Assembly (NCBI GenBank): GCA_910586655.1
Contig: CAJUIR010000008.1
Location: 1 to 53,221 of the forward strand
Direction: 5' to 3'
From: an uncultured Christensenellaceae bacterium
Lineage (GTDB): Bacteria; Bacillota; Clostridia; Christensenellales; Borkfalkiaceae
DNA length: 53,221 nucleotides
The position numbers and the translations under genes were made by a program. Below, piece after piece: positions 27,901-35,979 of the stretch. Every line of letters starts with the position of its first letter. Position 1 is the stretch's first letter. The notes under the pieces are model-generated. The model made no database searches, was not told the DNA's origin, and saw only the letters and a program-made list of their open reading frames with translations.

Positions 27901-28278
27901 TCCGCTACGGCGATCGACGTTACCGTGAAGGTCGTCTTCGGAGTAGTCGAAGTTGTCGGAAACGAGGGCGTTACGGGCGGTCAGGGTACCGCGCGCGATC
28001 CTTGGAAAATTGCCGTAGGAACGACTGTAAAACTTGTTGAGAACGTGAGTGACGACATGTGGAATCCTACGTTCTGTATCATCGAAATCGAGGAGGACGG
28101 AATGTACACGATCACCAGTTATGACGGCAGCGGACTTACGCTTCAGGACGGTACTGCGGAAGACGCTTACGTGATTCTGTGGGATGCAGGAGAGAAAGCG
28201 ATGCTTACCGCGGGAACGTATTACGTTTCGGTTTATTCCTATTCCGGTACGGCGGAATTTACGGTAGAAAAAATTTAA
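24952..28278 (+). CDS. Very large Ig-like (BIG2) surface lipoprotein
   Basis: A 1108-residue lipoprotein with a signal peptide and the lipobox FVACGG (Cys26). A His/Cys-containing module follows (HTHAYGEW, then KYCANDAAHEHD), a type seen near the N-termini of Bacillota surface proteins. The middle is a long series of beta-rich segments. A BIG2 Ig-like domain lies near residues 835-915 (SDQSVVTVDTNGVVTGVAAG). The C-terminus resembles a pre-peptidase-type beta sandwich (GTARDPWKIAV to the end). It has its own promoter and terminator. It is probably a cell-surface adhesion or substrate-binding protein, though the ligand cannot be told. Confidence 0.8.
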   Translation: MKLKKMLASAAALAVSATMCLSFVACGGNDDDGDKHTHAYGEWVINKLPTQKEAGSASKYCANDAAHEHDITATLPVLTEAGTGYRSVSDTAGRKTYVLENANGNITFEAVSVFDMEDAVAAALLTNREPVKTTIDANSVIRRAKVEGLDGEDFVKNEELSERFGVDMCENVSSTESLYEYGENYVHIKNGAEKTEGFYLKDAEGNLHAVLERAVSEFDEEWNPIEVTEIVRDEAALKNENLFDGFGFKFVYFGDAQKFGVGPFIDYLYTYASENNPFNSFKQEMTSNEGETVYTFGFNEYADGFHVINVSFSLNEDFVVTSAQFDCKSYPYWSDIGAGETSGLVKGTITPVKDGDDIVYDENGKPTYIYEDLAVIEGQEDYWMYRQSFSVSQKTELAEGESAPVLPEKYQLKNMQAKSFSLREVYVNWDNTVTERNLIEKKISLEPTQSFYIRFEDVLPVTTNFNFDIVKCYLRAPDGEEELLSDSYTDGRDGHVVVSFNNKDSILTIKPYVAGNFTLVIKTANTENVLEMEIPAKIPQTFGTAVYQYNEATESGVFSSATEFNVYVGQKLYFTSMVGNPAYENADYTVQINGKNVTLETEYITGTLCSVFENSEAGNYTITLISSANETKKSSFLVHVISAPNMNNVLNGVFKNEKENVQVTFDNGEVSIVIKGSTTTADYTYENGVITVTNATGGHADFNFGFRISQDYNVYLTYKDTDFNISYDVLLTSAVQQKDTVLGDHVTTTEYNEETFENIPEKTPLNISTDGVYRVTMDPTIMAYKISVNDEETAYEMDWMGAIENEVELDLKAGDVLTVYTMMTGTWNYSVELVAVKVSETLSVKNAVSLYAGTSVSVLVSGALNGYTCVSSDQSVVTVDTNGVVTGVAAGNATVSVMDADRNIVANCSISVKAAMLVTEFDNDISLGAGASVEFKFYGVENEQYSFVPSEDVTLSSGSETNNGSGMLVLTTDANGLATVTVSSATAIDVTVKVVFGVVEVVGNEGVTGGQGTARDPWKIAVGTTVKLVENVSDDMWNPTFCIIEIEEDGMYTITSYDGSGLTLQDGTAEDAYVILWDAGEKAMLTAGTYYVSVYSYSGTAEFTVEKI

Positions 28279-28300
28279 TTCTTCTACAATAAAATCAATC

Positions 28301-28333
28301 GAAAGCAGCCTGCGCTTTGCGCGGGCTGCTTTT
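28301..28333 (+). terminator. Terminator of the Ig-like lipoprotein gene
   Basis: A long GC-rich stem (AAAGCAGCC with GGCTGCTTT, continued by GCGC pairs across one mismatch) has a TTT loop and ends in a T-run. Confidence 0.88.
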
Positions 28334-28374
28334 CTTTTGCGAGGCGGCGCAGTCAAAAATTTCAGAAAAAATCA

Positions 28375-28403
28375 TTGACTTGATACGCCGTATTTGGTAT
28401 AAT
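28375..28403 (+). promoter_or_regulatory. Consensus promoter directly upstream of the Xaa-Pro peptidase start
   Basis: TTGACT (28375-28380) and TATAAT (28398-28403) are 17 bases apart. Only 11 bases separate the -10 box from the start codon, so the predicted 5' leader is about 4-5 bases. Confidence 0.88.
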
Positions 28404-28414
28404 ATGGACAGCCT

Positions 28415-29464
28415 ATGGAAAAGTTGCGCAAAATTTATACACAAGCAGGCGCGGACGTACTTTTGATCGAACAGGATTTTATCCGCCGTTATCTGACCGA
28501 TTTTTATTCCACGGACGGATATGCGGTGATTGACGGCAATCAATGCACGCTTGTGGTTGATTCGAGATATTTCGAGGCGGCGGAAAAGTCGTTGAAAAAC
28601 CGCGGTATCCGTCTTATCGAAGGCGTTTACAAACAGGCGCAAGAACTGTTAAACGGCGCAAAAACCGTGGGCGTGCCGTATCCGTTTATCAATCTGTCGC
28701 GTGCGGAATCGCTGAAAAAGGACGGTTATACGCTCGTCGATTGCATGCCCGCGTTGCGGTCTTCCATGGAAATCAAAAATTCCGAAGAGATCGAACTGAT
28801 CGGAAAAGCATGCGGAATTGCAGAGGACGCGTTTCTTGCGTTGCTGTCTGAACTGAAAGAGGGCATGACGGAGAGCGAAGTCGCGGCTTTGCTCGAATAT
28901 AAAATGCGCTGCTTCGGCGCTTCGGGAGTATCGTTCGATACGATCGTCGCGTTCGGTGCGAACGGCAGCGTTCCGCATCACGAAACGGGATGCGATCGGT
29001 TAAAATTCGGTGATGCCGTTCTTATCGATTTTGGTTGTAAATACGAAGGCTACTGTTCGGACTGTACGCGTACGTTTTTGTTCGGAGACGACGGCAAGCA
29101 CGGCGAATTCAAAAAAATTTACGGCGAAGTTCTTGCCGCGCATGAATTAGTCAAGGAAAACATTGCGGCGGGTATGACGGGCCGCGAAGCGGACGAAATT
29201 GCAAGAGGATATCTTCGCCGCAGCGGACTTGACAAATATTTTACGCATTCGCTGGGTCACGGCATCGGATTACAGATCCATGAATATCCCTTCCTTGCCC
29301 CGAAAAGCGAAGAAGTGCTGAAAGACGGCATGGTCTTTTCCGACGAACCCGGGGTATATCTTGCGGGAGAAATCGGGATTCGTATCGAAGACAGCGTATT
29401 CCTTTCAGGCGGGAAAGTGAAATCTTTTATGAAAAAAACAGAGAGAAATCTCTTAATTTTGTAA
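28415..29464 (+). CDS. Xaa-Pro aminopeptidase-like M24 metallopeptidase
   Basis: A 349-residue M24 peptidase with an N-terminal creatinase-like domain and a C-terminal pita-bread domain. The five expected metal ligands are visible: D205, D216, H282, E311 and E325. It removes an N-terminal residue followed by proline from peptides. The gene stands next to efp, the usual order in Bacillota, and fits since EF-P helps translate proline-rich sequences. There is no ribosome-binding site before the ATG, and the promoter is so close that the mRNA would be nearly leaderless. The N-terminus fits the family, so a later start is unlikely. Confidence 0.9.
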   Translation: MEKLRKIYTQAGADVLLIEQDFIRRYLTDFYSTDGYAVIDGNQCTLVVDSRYFEAAEKSLKNRGIRLIEGVYKQAQELLNGAKTVGVPYPFINLSRAESLKKDGYTLVDCMPALRSSMEIKNSEEIELIGKACGIAEDAFLALLSELKEGMTESEVAALLEYKMRCFGASGVSFDTIVAFGANGSVPHHETGCDRLKFGDAVLIDFGCKYEGYCSDCTRTFLFGDDGKHGEFKKIYGEVLAAHELVKENIAAGMTGREADEIARGYLRRSGLDKYFTHSLGHGIGLQIHEYPFLAPKSEEVLKDGMVFSDEPGVYLAGEIGIRIEDSVFLSGGKVKSFMKKTERNLLIL

Positions 29465-29485
29465 TTTTTTAAGGAGAACTATATT

Positions 29486-30049
29486 ATGGCACAAATTATG
29501 GCAGGCGACATCAGAAAGGGTACTACGTTCGAATATAAGAGCGGCGTTTATACCGTGACCGAGTTCCAGCACGTAAAACCCGGTAAGGGCGCGGCGTTTG
29601 TCCGTACGACGCTCAAAAACGTGGTAACGGGACAGGTTCTTTCCGACGAGACGTTCAACCCTACCGCAAAATTGGAAACGGCGCAGGTCGAAACCAAAAA
29701 AATGACCTATTCGTATACGGACGGCGAGTTCTATTACTTTATGGACGAGGAGTTCAATCTTACGCCTTTAAATCATTCCCAAGTTGAAGATGCGCTTCGT
29801 TATATCCGCGAAAACGACACCGTTACCGTGAAATTCCTTTACGATAACGCGTTCTCGGTAGAGCCCGAAAACTTTGTGGAATTGAAGGTCGTGGAAGCGG
29901 AACCGGGCGTAAAAGGCAATACTGCAACGAACGTGACGAAGGCGGCGAAAGTGGAAACGGGCGCGACCTTCCAGGTTCCGATGTTCGTCAACGAGGGCGA
30001 TACCATCCGTATCGACACGCGTACGGGCGAATATATGAGCAGAGTTTAA
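29486..30049 (+). CDS. efp: Translation elongation factor P
   Basis: A 187-residue EF-P with the three beta-barrel domains. The tip of domain I reads KPGKGAAF, with Lys34 at the position that is modified in many bacteria. The factor relieves ribosome stalling at polyproline stretches. TTAAGGAGAA precedes the ATG. It follows the peptidase gene by 21 bases and probably shares its promoter. Confidence 0.97.
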   Translation: MAQIMAGDIRKGTTFEYKSGVYTVTEFQHVKPGKGAAFVRTTLKNVVTGQVLSDETFNPTAKLETAQVETKKMTYSYTDGEFYYFMDEEFNLTPLNHSQVEDALRYIRENDTVTVKFLYDNAFSVEPENFVELKVVEAEPGVKGNTATNVTKAAKVETGATFQVPMFVNEGDTIRIDTRTGEYMSRV

Positions 30050-30078
30050 TCGACAGTTTGAAACAGCGGTTTCAATCG

Positions 30079-30149
30079 GCCCGTTTCCGAGATCGGAGCG
30101 GGCTGTCAATTTATTCCGGAGTTTAATACGCATCATCATTATGCGTTTT
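30079..30149 (+). terminator. Hairpins after efp, weak terminator
   Basis: One hairpin pairs GCCCG (30079-30083) with CGGGC (30099-30103), extended internally by TCCGA/TCGGA, but has no T-run. A second, ACGCAT (30128-30133) with ATGCGT (30141-30146), is followed by TTTTC. Together they probably end or attenuate efp transcription before the next gene. Confidence 0.45.
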
Positions 30150-30163
30150 CAAAAAGTGTTAAT

Positions 30164-31003
30164 ATGAAAGTTACCTATCTGGGTACGGGCGCGGCGGAAG
30201 GGATTCCCGCGCTGTTCTGTAATTGCGAATACTGTAAAAGCGTAAAAAAACGCGGCGGAAAGGAAGTGCGTTCGCGCGCGCAGGTCATTGTCGACGGAGA
30301 GTTGTCGATCGATTTTCCGCCGGATGCGTTTTATCACGGCGGCGTTCTGGGCGCGGATTTGTCCGCGGTCAAATATCTCATCGTGACGCATTCGCACATG
30401 GATCATTTTTATGCGCACGATTTTATTCTGCGCGGCTATAAATACGCGCGGGGAATGGGATCGCCTTCGCTTGATATTTACGGGAATGAAGAAACGGGAG
30501 AAATATTTTCCGAGTGCACGAAAAGGGAATTGAGAGATTGCGTTGCGGAAAATATTCGTTTTCATGTCCTTCGTGCGTTTGAAAAAGTTGAATTCGGCGG
30601 ATACTGTGTTTATCCGCTGCGCGCTCGCCATTCCTCGAAAGACCCCTTTGTATTTCTGATCGAAAAGGACGGAAAACGGATCTTGCATCTGACCGATACG
30701 GGAATATTGCCCGAAGAAGACTTTGCATTTTTGGCGGAACTCGGCGGAAATCCGTTGGATCTTGTTACGTTCGACTGTACTTTTTTGTGGAACGATGCGG
30801 AAGAAAGCACGCGGCATATGGGATTGAGCGGGAATCTGCGCGTGTTGGAACAACTGCAAGAGATCGGTCTTGCGGACCGTCATACCCGAAAAGTGATCAC
30901 ACATTTTTCTCATAATTCCGCGCCTTCGAAAAAGAGTACGAAACGTGCGGAACGGCTGTACGGAGTGATCGCGGCGTACGACGGCATGTCGTTGGAACTC
31001 TGA
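30164..31003 (+). CDS. Metallo-beta-lactamase-fold hydrolase (PhnP-like)
   Basis: A 279-residue metal-dependent hydrolase with the HxHxDH motif (H76, H78, D80, H81 in VTHSHMDHF). The N-terminal CNCEYC cysteine cluster (residues 19-24) and overall layout recall PhnP-type phosphodiesterases, but no phosphonate genes are nearby, so the substrate is open. The start overlaps no upstream gene. No strong ribosome-binding site is seen. The stop overlaps the next ATG. Confidence 0.8.
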   Translation: MKVTYLGTGAAEGIPALFCNCEYCKSVKKRGGKEVRSRAQVIVDGELSIDFPPDAFYHGGVLGADLSAVKYLIVTHSHMDHFYAHDFILRGYKYARGMGSPSLDIYGNEETGEIFSECTKRELRDCVAENIRFHVLRAFEKVEFGGYCVYPLRARHSSKDPFVFLIEKDGKRILHLTDTGILPEEDFAFLAELGGNPLDLVTFDCTFLWNDAEESTRHMGLSGNLRVLEQLQEIGLADRHTRKVITHFSHNSAPSKKSTKRAERLYGVIAAYDGMSLEL

Positions 31004-31845
31004 TGAAAACCTTATATCTGAGCGATTTGGACGGGACGCTGCTTCGACCCGATGAACGCGTAAGCGATTACACGGTGTCCGTTCTCAACCGACTTGCCGA
31101 GCGGGGCGTCGTGTTTTCGTACGCAACGGCGCGCTCGTTTGCGACTGCAGGCGAAATCATGAAAGAGTGTCGCGTTTCCAATCCCGTCATCGTGCATAAC
31201 GGCGCGTTTATCGTAGACGGCGCAAGCGGTCAATTTTTACATTGTAACGTGTTAAACCGAAGCGAGGCGGCGGAAATTTATGCCGCATTTATCCGCAACG
31301 GACTGCGCCCGATCGTTTATTCCGTGATTGATTCACGCAATCGCTTTTCTTATTTTAAAAACGGAAACAGCAAAGCGCAAAACGATTTTTTACAGACGAG
31401 GATCGGGGAAAAAGATTTGCTCCGCCGTGCGCGGGTAATCGGTGACGATGCGCAGGCATTGGACGGCGACGTGTTTTATTTTTCTTGTATCGACGATCCT
31501 GTGCGGCTCGAACGGGTAAAAGAGGCGTTGACGGACAAGTATCGCTGTTTCTATTCGCGCGACATCTATTCGGGCGAATACTGGCTGGAAGTGCTTTCGA
31601 AAGAGGCGAGCAAAGCCGCCGCCGCCCAAAAACTGAAAGAAATGCTCGGCTGCGATCGGCTGGTCTGTTTCGGCGACGGATTGAACGACGAGATTTTATT
31701 TTCCTTAGCGGACGAACGGTACGCAGTGGGAAACGCCGCGACTTCGCTGAAAAAGATAGCGGACGAAGTGATTGCGGCAAATACCGAAGACGGGGTTGCG
31801 CATTGGCTGGAACGCCGATTGCTTTGCGGTAGAAAGTCGATATAG
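31003..31845 (+). CDS. HAD-family Cof-type phosphatase
   Basis: A 280-residue Cof/IIB haloacid-dehalogenase-type phosphatase. Motif I is LSDLDGTLL (D8, D10), and motif IV is CFGDGLNDEILFSLA near the C-terminus, with the IIB cap between. Such enzymes dephosphorylate sugar phosphates or nucleotides; the substrate cannot be told. It overlaps the preceding stop (TGATG), so the two are coupled. Confidence 0.9.
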   Translation: MKTLYLSDLDGTLLRPDERVSDYTVSVLNRLAERGVVFSYATARSFATAGEIMKECRVSNPVIVHNGAFIVDGASGQFLHCNVLNRSEAAEIYAAFIRNGLRPIVYSVIDSRNRFSYFKNGNSKAQNDFLQTRIGEKDLLRRARVIGDDAQALDGDVFYFSCIDDPVRLERVKEALTDKYRCFYSRDIYSGEYWLEVLSKEASKAAAAQKLKEMLGCDRLVCFGDGLNDEILFSLADERYAVGNAATSLKKIADEVIAANTEDGVAHWLERRLLCGRKSI

Positions 31846-31867
31846 TTGGGAAAATTCGGAAATACGG

Positions 31868-31896
31868 TTTACATTTTTTCCAAAAACGTGTAAAAT
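31868..31896 (+). promoter_or_regulatory. Promoter of the patatin gene
   Basis: TTTACA (31868-31873) and TAAAAT (31891-31896) are 17 bases apart. The transcript would start near 31903 and have a leader of about 90 bases. Confidence 0.65.
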
Positions 31897-31909
31897 ATCA
31901 TTGTACTTC

Positions 31910-31967
31910 TTTGCAGACGTTTTCTGCAAATAAGGTTCGGGTTTGCCCGAGTTGCGGGGAACCTTTT
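31910..31967 (+). promoter_or_regulatory. Structured leader ahead of the patatin gene
   Basis: A perfect 8-bp hairpin (31910-31917 with 31923-31930) starts the transcript. A second structure pairs AAGGTT (31932-31937) with AACCTT (31960-31965), enclosing an inner CGGG-TTTG-CCCG hairpin, and is followed by TTTTGTTT. The arrangement resembles a leader with a terminator, but it matches no riboswitch class I know. Confidence 0.45.
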
Positions 31968-31991
31968 GTTTACGGGGATCGGGGGGATTAT

Positions 31992-32831
31992 ATGGGATTG
32001 TTTGGCCGTATCAAGTCGGCATTTTCAAAAAAGAGACCGATTGCGCTGGGGCTGGCGCTCGGCAGCGGCGGCGCGAAGGGACTTGCGCATATCGGTGCGT
32101 TAAAGGCGTTTGAGGAAGAGGGGATCTCTTTTCAGATCGTAACGGGAACGTCTATCGGCGCGATCGTCGGCGCATTGTATGCAAAGGGTTATACTTCCGC
32201 AGACATGTTCGGAATCATCGAGAGTTTGAACCGAAAAGAATTTTCGTCCAATCTTCGTCCGTTTGCCGATTTGGGATTTGCGGAGGAATTTCTTTCGCAT
32301 TATTTGGAAGGGGAGTTTTCTTCGCTCAAAAAACCCTTTGCGGCTTGGGCGACGGACGGCGCGACCAACGAAGGCGTGCTGTTGAAAGAGGGAAGTATCG
32401 CGCGTGCGCTGACCGCTTCCGCCGCCATACCGCCTTTTTTCAGAGCGGTGGAAATCGACGGGAAGCGGCTTTACGACGGCGCGTACACCAATGCAATTCC
32501 TGCCGACGTTTGCAGGGGAATGGGTGCGGATATCGTAGTAGCGGCAGACTTGTCGGCATACGTCCGTCCGGATGAAGAAAAGGGAAAACTGAGCCGCCTT
32601 GTAGGATCTGCCATCAATGCGTTCGTACCCGTTAAAACGCTTGAAAACGCCAAATCGCGCGGATACGACCAGGCGGACGTGATGCTGAAACCTTACCTTT
32701 ACGACTACCGTGCTACCGACGTTTCTCCCGCCGCAATGGACGCGATGATGGAAATCGGCTATCAGGAAGCCAAAGCCAAAATGCAGGACGTGAAGAACGC
32801 GATCAAGGATTTTAAGAGAAAGAAAGATTGA
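31992..32831 (+). CDS. Patatin-like phospholipase
   Basis: A 279-residue patatin-family lipid hydrolase. It has the oxyanion glycine motif GSGGAKG (24-30), the nucleophile elbow GTSIG with Ser54, and the catalytic aspartate in YDGAYTN. Such proteins cleave acyl chains from lipids. The ATG is preceded by a G-rich GGGGGG stretch. An in-frame TTG upstream would lie inside the structured leader and is not used. The stop overlaps the TTG of the following gene, so the two are coupled. Confidence 0.9.
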   Translation: MGLFGRIKSAFSKKRPIALGLALGSGGAKGLAHIGALKAFEEEGISFQIVTGTSIGAIVGALYAKGYTSADMFGIIESLNRKEFSSNLRPFADLGFAEEFLSHYLEGEFSSLKKPFAAWATDGATNEGVLLKEGSIARALTASAAIPPFFRAVEIDGKRLYDGAYTNAIPADVCRGMGADIVVAADLSAYVRPDEEKGKLSRLVGSAINAFVPVKTLENAKSRGYDQADVMLKPYLYDYRATDVSPAAMDAMMEIGYQEAKAKMQDVKNAIKDFKRKKD

Positions 32832-33787
32832 AAGAGTTAACTCGGACAAGTTTTAAAAAGACGGCAACCGTCAAAAAGATTGTTTTGGCTGCGGTTTGTA
32901 CCGTCTTGTTGCTGACGCTTGCGCTGTTAGAATACTATTTGCCGCTGAAAACGCTTTTGCCGGCGATAAAAATTCCGCCGCTTGCGGAAGGGGAAATGCG
33001 CGTGCATTTTTTAGACGTGGGAGAGGGTGACTGTACCGTTATCGAATCATCGGACGGCGTGATCATAGTCGACGCAGGCGAGGGTTCGTTTGAAACCGAA
33101 AACCGTTTGATCCGTTATCTCAAAGGGTTAAACGCGCGCTCTTATACGATGATCGCAACGCACGCGGATCTCGATCATTTCGGCGGTTTTGCGCAACTGA
33201 TCCGCACGTTCGGCGCAGACGGCGTATATCTTCCGCCGCTGTCTTCCGAAACAGGAGAATATCAACAGTTTTTATCGGCGGTGAACGAAAGCGGCTGCGA
33301 GGTAAAAACGCTTATGCGCTACGTTGTTATCCCGTTCGGTGCAGGATCGTATGCAGCCTGCATTTCTCCCGATTCGTCGGCAGGAACGGACGGGAATGAT
33401 CGATCCGCCGTATTATTTGTACATTGCGGCGGCGTGAATTTTTTACTGGGTGCGGATATTTCTTCGGCGCGCGAAGAGAAACTGCTTTCGGAGTATGCGC
33501 TCATGGAAGGAATTTTTGACTGCGGCGAATCCCGCGTAAGGCTGGAAGAAACAGATATTCTAAAGGTGTCCCATCACGGCTCCGATTCGTCTTCTGGCAG
33601 CGGCTGGCTTTCTTTGCTCCGTCCGTCGGCTGCGGTGGTGACTTGCGGAAAGGGAAATACATATTCCCATCCCTCCCAAGGGGCAATCGCACGTCTGTCC
33701 GAGGCGGGCGCGGAAATTTACCGTACGGACGAACTGGGCAGTATTGTCGTTCGGATCCGTGACGGAAATTATTTCATATCGGCTTAA
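32828..33787 (+). CDS. Membrane-anchored ComEC-like metallo-hydrolase
   Basis: A 319-residue protein with one N-terminal transmembrane helix and an extracytoplasmic metallo-beta-lactamase domain like the C-terminal domain of ComEC. It contains FLDVGEGDCTV, the metal motif THADLDHFGG, and LKVSHHGSDSS. ComEC is the competence channel, and its MBL domain is thought to degrade one DNA strand. No ComEC membrane domain is present, so this is a stand-alone relative, perhaps a surface nuclease. A TTG start overlapping the patatin stop gives the anchor helix. Confidence 0.8.
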   Translation: MKELTRTSFKKTATVKKIVLAAVCTVLLLTLALLEYYLPLKTLLPAIKIPPLAEGEMRVHFLDVGEGDCTVIESSDGVIIVDAGEGSFETENRLIRYLKGLNARSYTMIATHADLDHFGGFAQLIRTFGADGVYLPPLSSETGEYQQFLSAVNESGCEVKTLMRYVVIPFGAGSYAACISPDSSAGTDGNDRSAVLFVHCGGVNFLLGADISSAREEKLLSEYALMEGIFDCGESRVRLEETDILKVSHHGSDSSSGSGWLSLLRPSAAVVTCGKGNTYSHPSQGAIARLSEAGAEIYRTDELGSIVVRIRDGNYFISA

Positions 33788-33808
33788 TCAAAATTTTGGA
33801 GAAAACAT

Positions 33809-34939
33809 ATGAAAATTACCACTGCCGGAGAATCGCACGGAAAAGCGCTGATTGCCGTGATCGAAGGACTGCCTTCGGGTTTGACGCTGGATATGGAAGA
33901 GGTCGACGCGTACCTTGCTCTGCGGCAAAGCGGTTACGGCAGAGGCGGAAGACAGAAAATCGAGCGGGACAGAGCGGAAATTTTGAGCGGAGTACGCAAC
34001 CGTGTAACGCTTGGCAGTCCCGTTGCGCTTGCCGTTTATAATCACGATTATGAGAATTGGGCGCAGTATATGGCGCCGGAGGGATGCGACGTTTCCGCCA
34101 AAAAACTGACCAAAGTGCGCCCCGGTCACGCCGATTTGTCGGGCGTGAAAAAGTTCGATACGTCGGACGCGCGCAACGTGCTGGAACGCGCTTCTGCGCG
34201 GGAGACGGCGGTGCGGACGGCGGCGGGAGCGATTTGCCGTCAGTATTTGAAGGCGTTTGGGATTGAAATTACGGGCTATGTGCGCTCGGTGCTTTCGGTG
34301 AAAGATCCTGCGGAATATCCGTTCGAAACGATTGCCGCTTGCCGTTTACCCGAACTGTTTATGATGGATCGGTCGTTGCAGGACGAAGCGGTGGCGCTCA
34401 TCGATCGCGTGAGGGCGGAGGGCGATACTTGCGGCGGCGTGGTGGAATTGCGCGTGAAAGGGTTAAAGAGCGGATTCGGAAGTCCTATGACCTATGCGGA
34501 AAAACTGGACGCGCGCATTTGCGGCGCAATGATGAGTGTGCAGGCGGTAAAAGGCGTAGAAGTCGGACTGGGATTCGGCGCGGCAGAGCGGCGCGGAAGC
34601 GAAGTGCACGACGAAATTTATGCGGCAAACGGCGCGTATACGCGAAAGACCAACCGTGCAGGCGGCATCGAGGGCGGCATGAGTAACGGAGAGGAACTTG
34701 TATTCCGCGCGGCGATGAAACCCATTCCCACGCTCATGCGCGGATTGCACACGGTGGACATCGAAACGGGAGAAGACGCGCGTGCGGCTGCCGAACGCAG
34801 CGACGTGACTGCTGTGCTTGCTTTGGAAGTGATCCTTGAAAGCGTGATCGCAAGCGAACTTGCGGCGGTCGTTTCCGAGCGGTTGGGCGGCGATCATATG
34901 AGGGAAGCCGTCGAGCGTTACGGGAGGCTCCCTCAATGA
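33809..34939 (+). CDS. aroC: Chorismate synthase
   Basis: A 376-residue AroC, which converts EPSP to chorismate using reduced FMN. The start region GESHGKALIAVIEG, the RPGHAD motif and the C-terminal GGIEGGMSNGE segment are typical. A TTTTGGAGAAAA site lies before the ATG. It overlaps aroB by ATGA. It opens the shikimate block, 21 bases after the ComEC-like gene. Confidence 0.97.
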   Translation: MKITTAGESHGKALIAVIEGLPSGLTLDMEEVDAYLALRQSGYGRGGRQKIERDRAEILSGVRNRVTLGSPVALAVYNHDYENWAQYMAPEGCDVSAKKLTKVRPGHADLSGVKKFDTSDARNVLERASARETAVRTAAGAICRQYLKAFGIEITGYVRSVLSVKDPAEYPFETIAACRLPELFMMDRSLQDEAVALIDRVRAEGDTCGGVVELRVKGLKSGFGSPMTYAEKLDARICGAMMSVQAVKGVEVGLGFGAAERRGSEVHDEIYAANGAYTRKTNRAGGIEGGMSNGEELVFRAAMKPIPTLMRGLHTVDIETGEDARAAAERSDVTAVLALEVILESVIASELAAVVSERLGGDHMREAVERYGRLPQ

Positions 34940-35979
34940 GAACCTTTGAGATCCGGACGGAATTTCCTGCGGAAAAATGTACGATTTTCTGCGAAAAAGG
35001 CGCGTTCGAACAACAGGAAATTCCCTGTTCGTTTGTTTTTACCGATACGAACGTGCTTGCGCTCTATGAAAAAAAGATCAGAAAAAAGTTTCCGCGCACG
35101 CGAATTTTTTCGATGGACGCGGGCGAGGAATTTAAAACGCCGCAAACATTATTTGCGCTTTTAAAAGAGATGACGCAGGCGGGCTTGCACAGAAACGATA
35201 CGCTCGTTTGTGTGGGCGGCGGAGTCGTAGGAGATATCGGCGGACTTGCAAGCGCGCTCTATATGCGCGGGATCGATTGCGTGCAGGTGCCTACCACGTT
35301 GCTTGCGCAGGTCGACTCTTCTGTCGGCGGCAAAACCGCCGTGGACTTTGAGGGCGTGAAGAATCTGGTGGGCGCGTTCAAACAGCCCTCCCGCGTGGTC
35401 GTGGATTGTGAATTTCTGACTACGCTTCCCGCGCGTGAAATCCGCTGCGGCATAGGTGAGATTGTAAAACATTCCGCATTAAACGGCACGCTGTTCGACA
35501 GGCTGGTCGCAAACCGCGCGAAATTGTTTGATTTGGACTTTCTGGCGGAAATCGTACCCGATAATCTTGCGATCAAAGCGGACGTTGTGCAAAGAGACCC
35601 TCGGGAAACGGGACTAAGGAAGTTTTTGAACGTAGGGCATACCACGGGGCATGCGCTCGAATTGACGGGCGGAATGCTTTCGCACGGGGAATACGTGCTT
35701 CTCGGGTTACTTTACGAAATCGAAATTGCGAAAAAACACCTGAAATGCGACGAGGCCTATCTGCGCGTTTTGCGGAATTTGGCGGTGAAAGCGCTTGGAA
35801 CAGTGCCTGAGAGCAATGCTGCGGAAGCGGCGCAGTTGGCTCGACTCGATAAGAAGAATTCGGCGACCGACAAAATCGTGCTTGCCGTACCCGTTGCGAA
35901 AGGAACGTGCGAATTGCTCGAACTTCCCTTTGCGCAATATAAGAGAGAACTGAAACGGATCGGGGATACTTTATGTTAA
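34936..35979 (+). CDS. aroB: 3-dehydroquinate synthase
   Basis: A 347-residue AroB, converting DAHP to 3-dehydroquinate with NAD and a divalent metal. The glycine motif is GGGVVGDIGG, followed by PTTLLAQVDSSVGGKTAV and the metal-ligand helix GIGEIVKHS with a later GHTTGHALE. The start overlaps the aroC stop and its end overlaps aroE. Confidence 0.97.
   Translation: MRTFEIRTEFPAEKCTIFCEKGAFEQQEIPCSFVFTDTNVLALYEKKIRKKFPRTRIFSMDAGEEFKTPQTLFALLKEMTQAGLHRNDTLVCVGGGVVGDIGGLASALYMRGIDCVQVPTTLLAQVDSSVGGKTAVDFEGVKNLVGAFKQPSRVVVDCEFLTTLPAREIRCGIGEIVKHSALNGTLFDRLVANRAKLFDLDFLAEIVPDNLAIKADVVQRDPRETGLRKFLNVGHTTGHALELTGGMLSHGEYVLLGLLYEIEIAKKHLKCDEAYLRVLRNLAVKALGTVPESNAAEAAQLARLDKKNSATDKIVLAVPVAKGTCELLELPFAQYKRELKRIGDTLC

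Noticed and set aside
31911..31991. An N-terminal extension of the patatin with a CPSCGE zinc-ribbon-like segment
   Set aside because: It would start with a TTG in the structured leader with no ribosome-binding site, and only one CxxC pair is present. The conserved part begins at the ATG at 31992.
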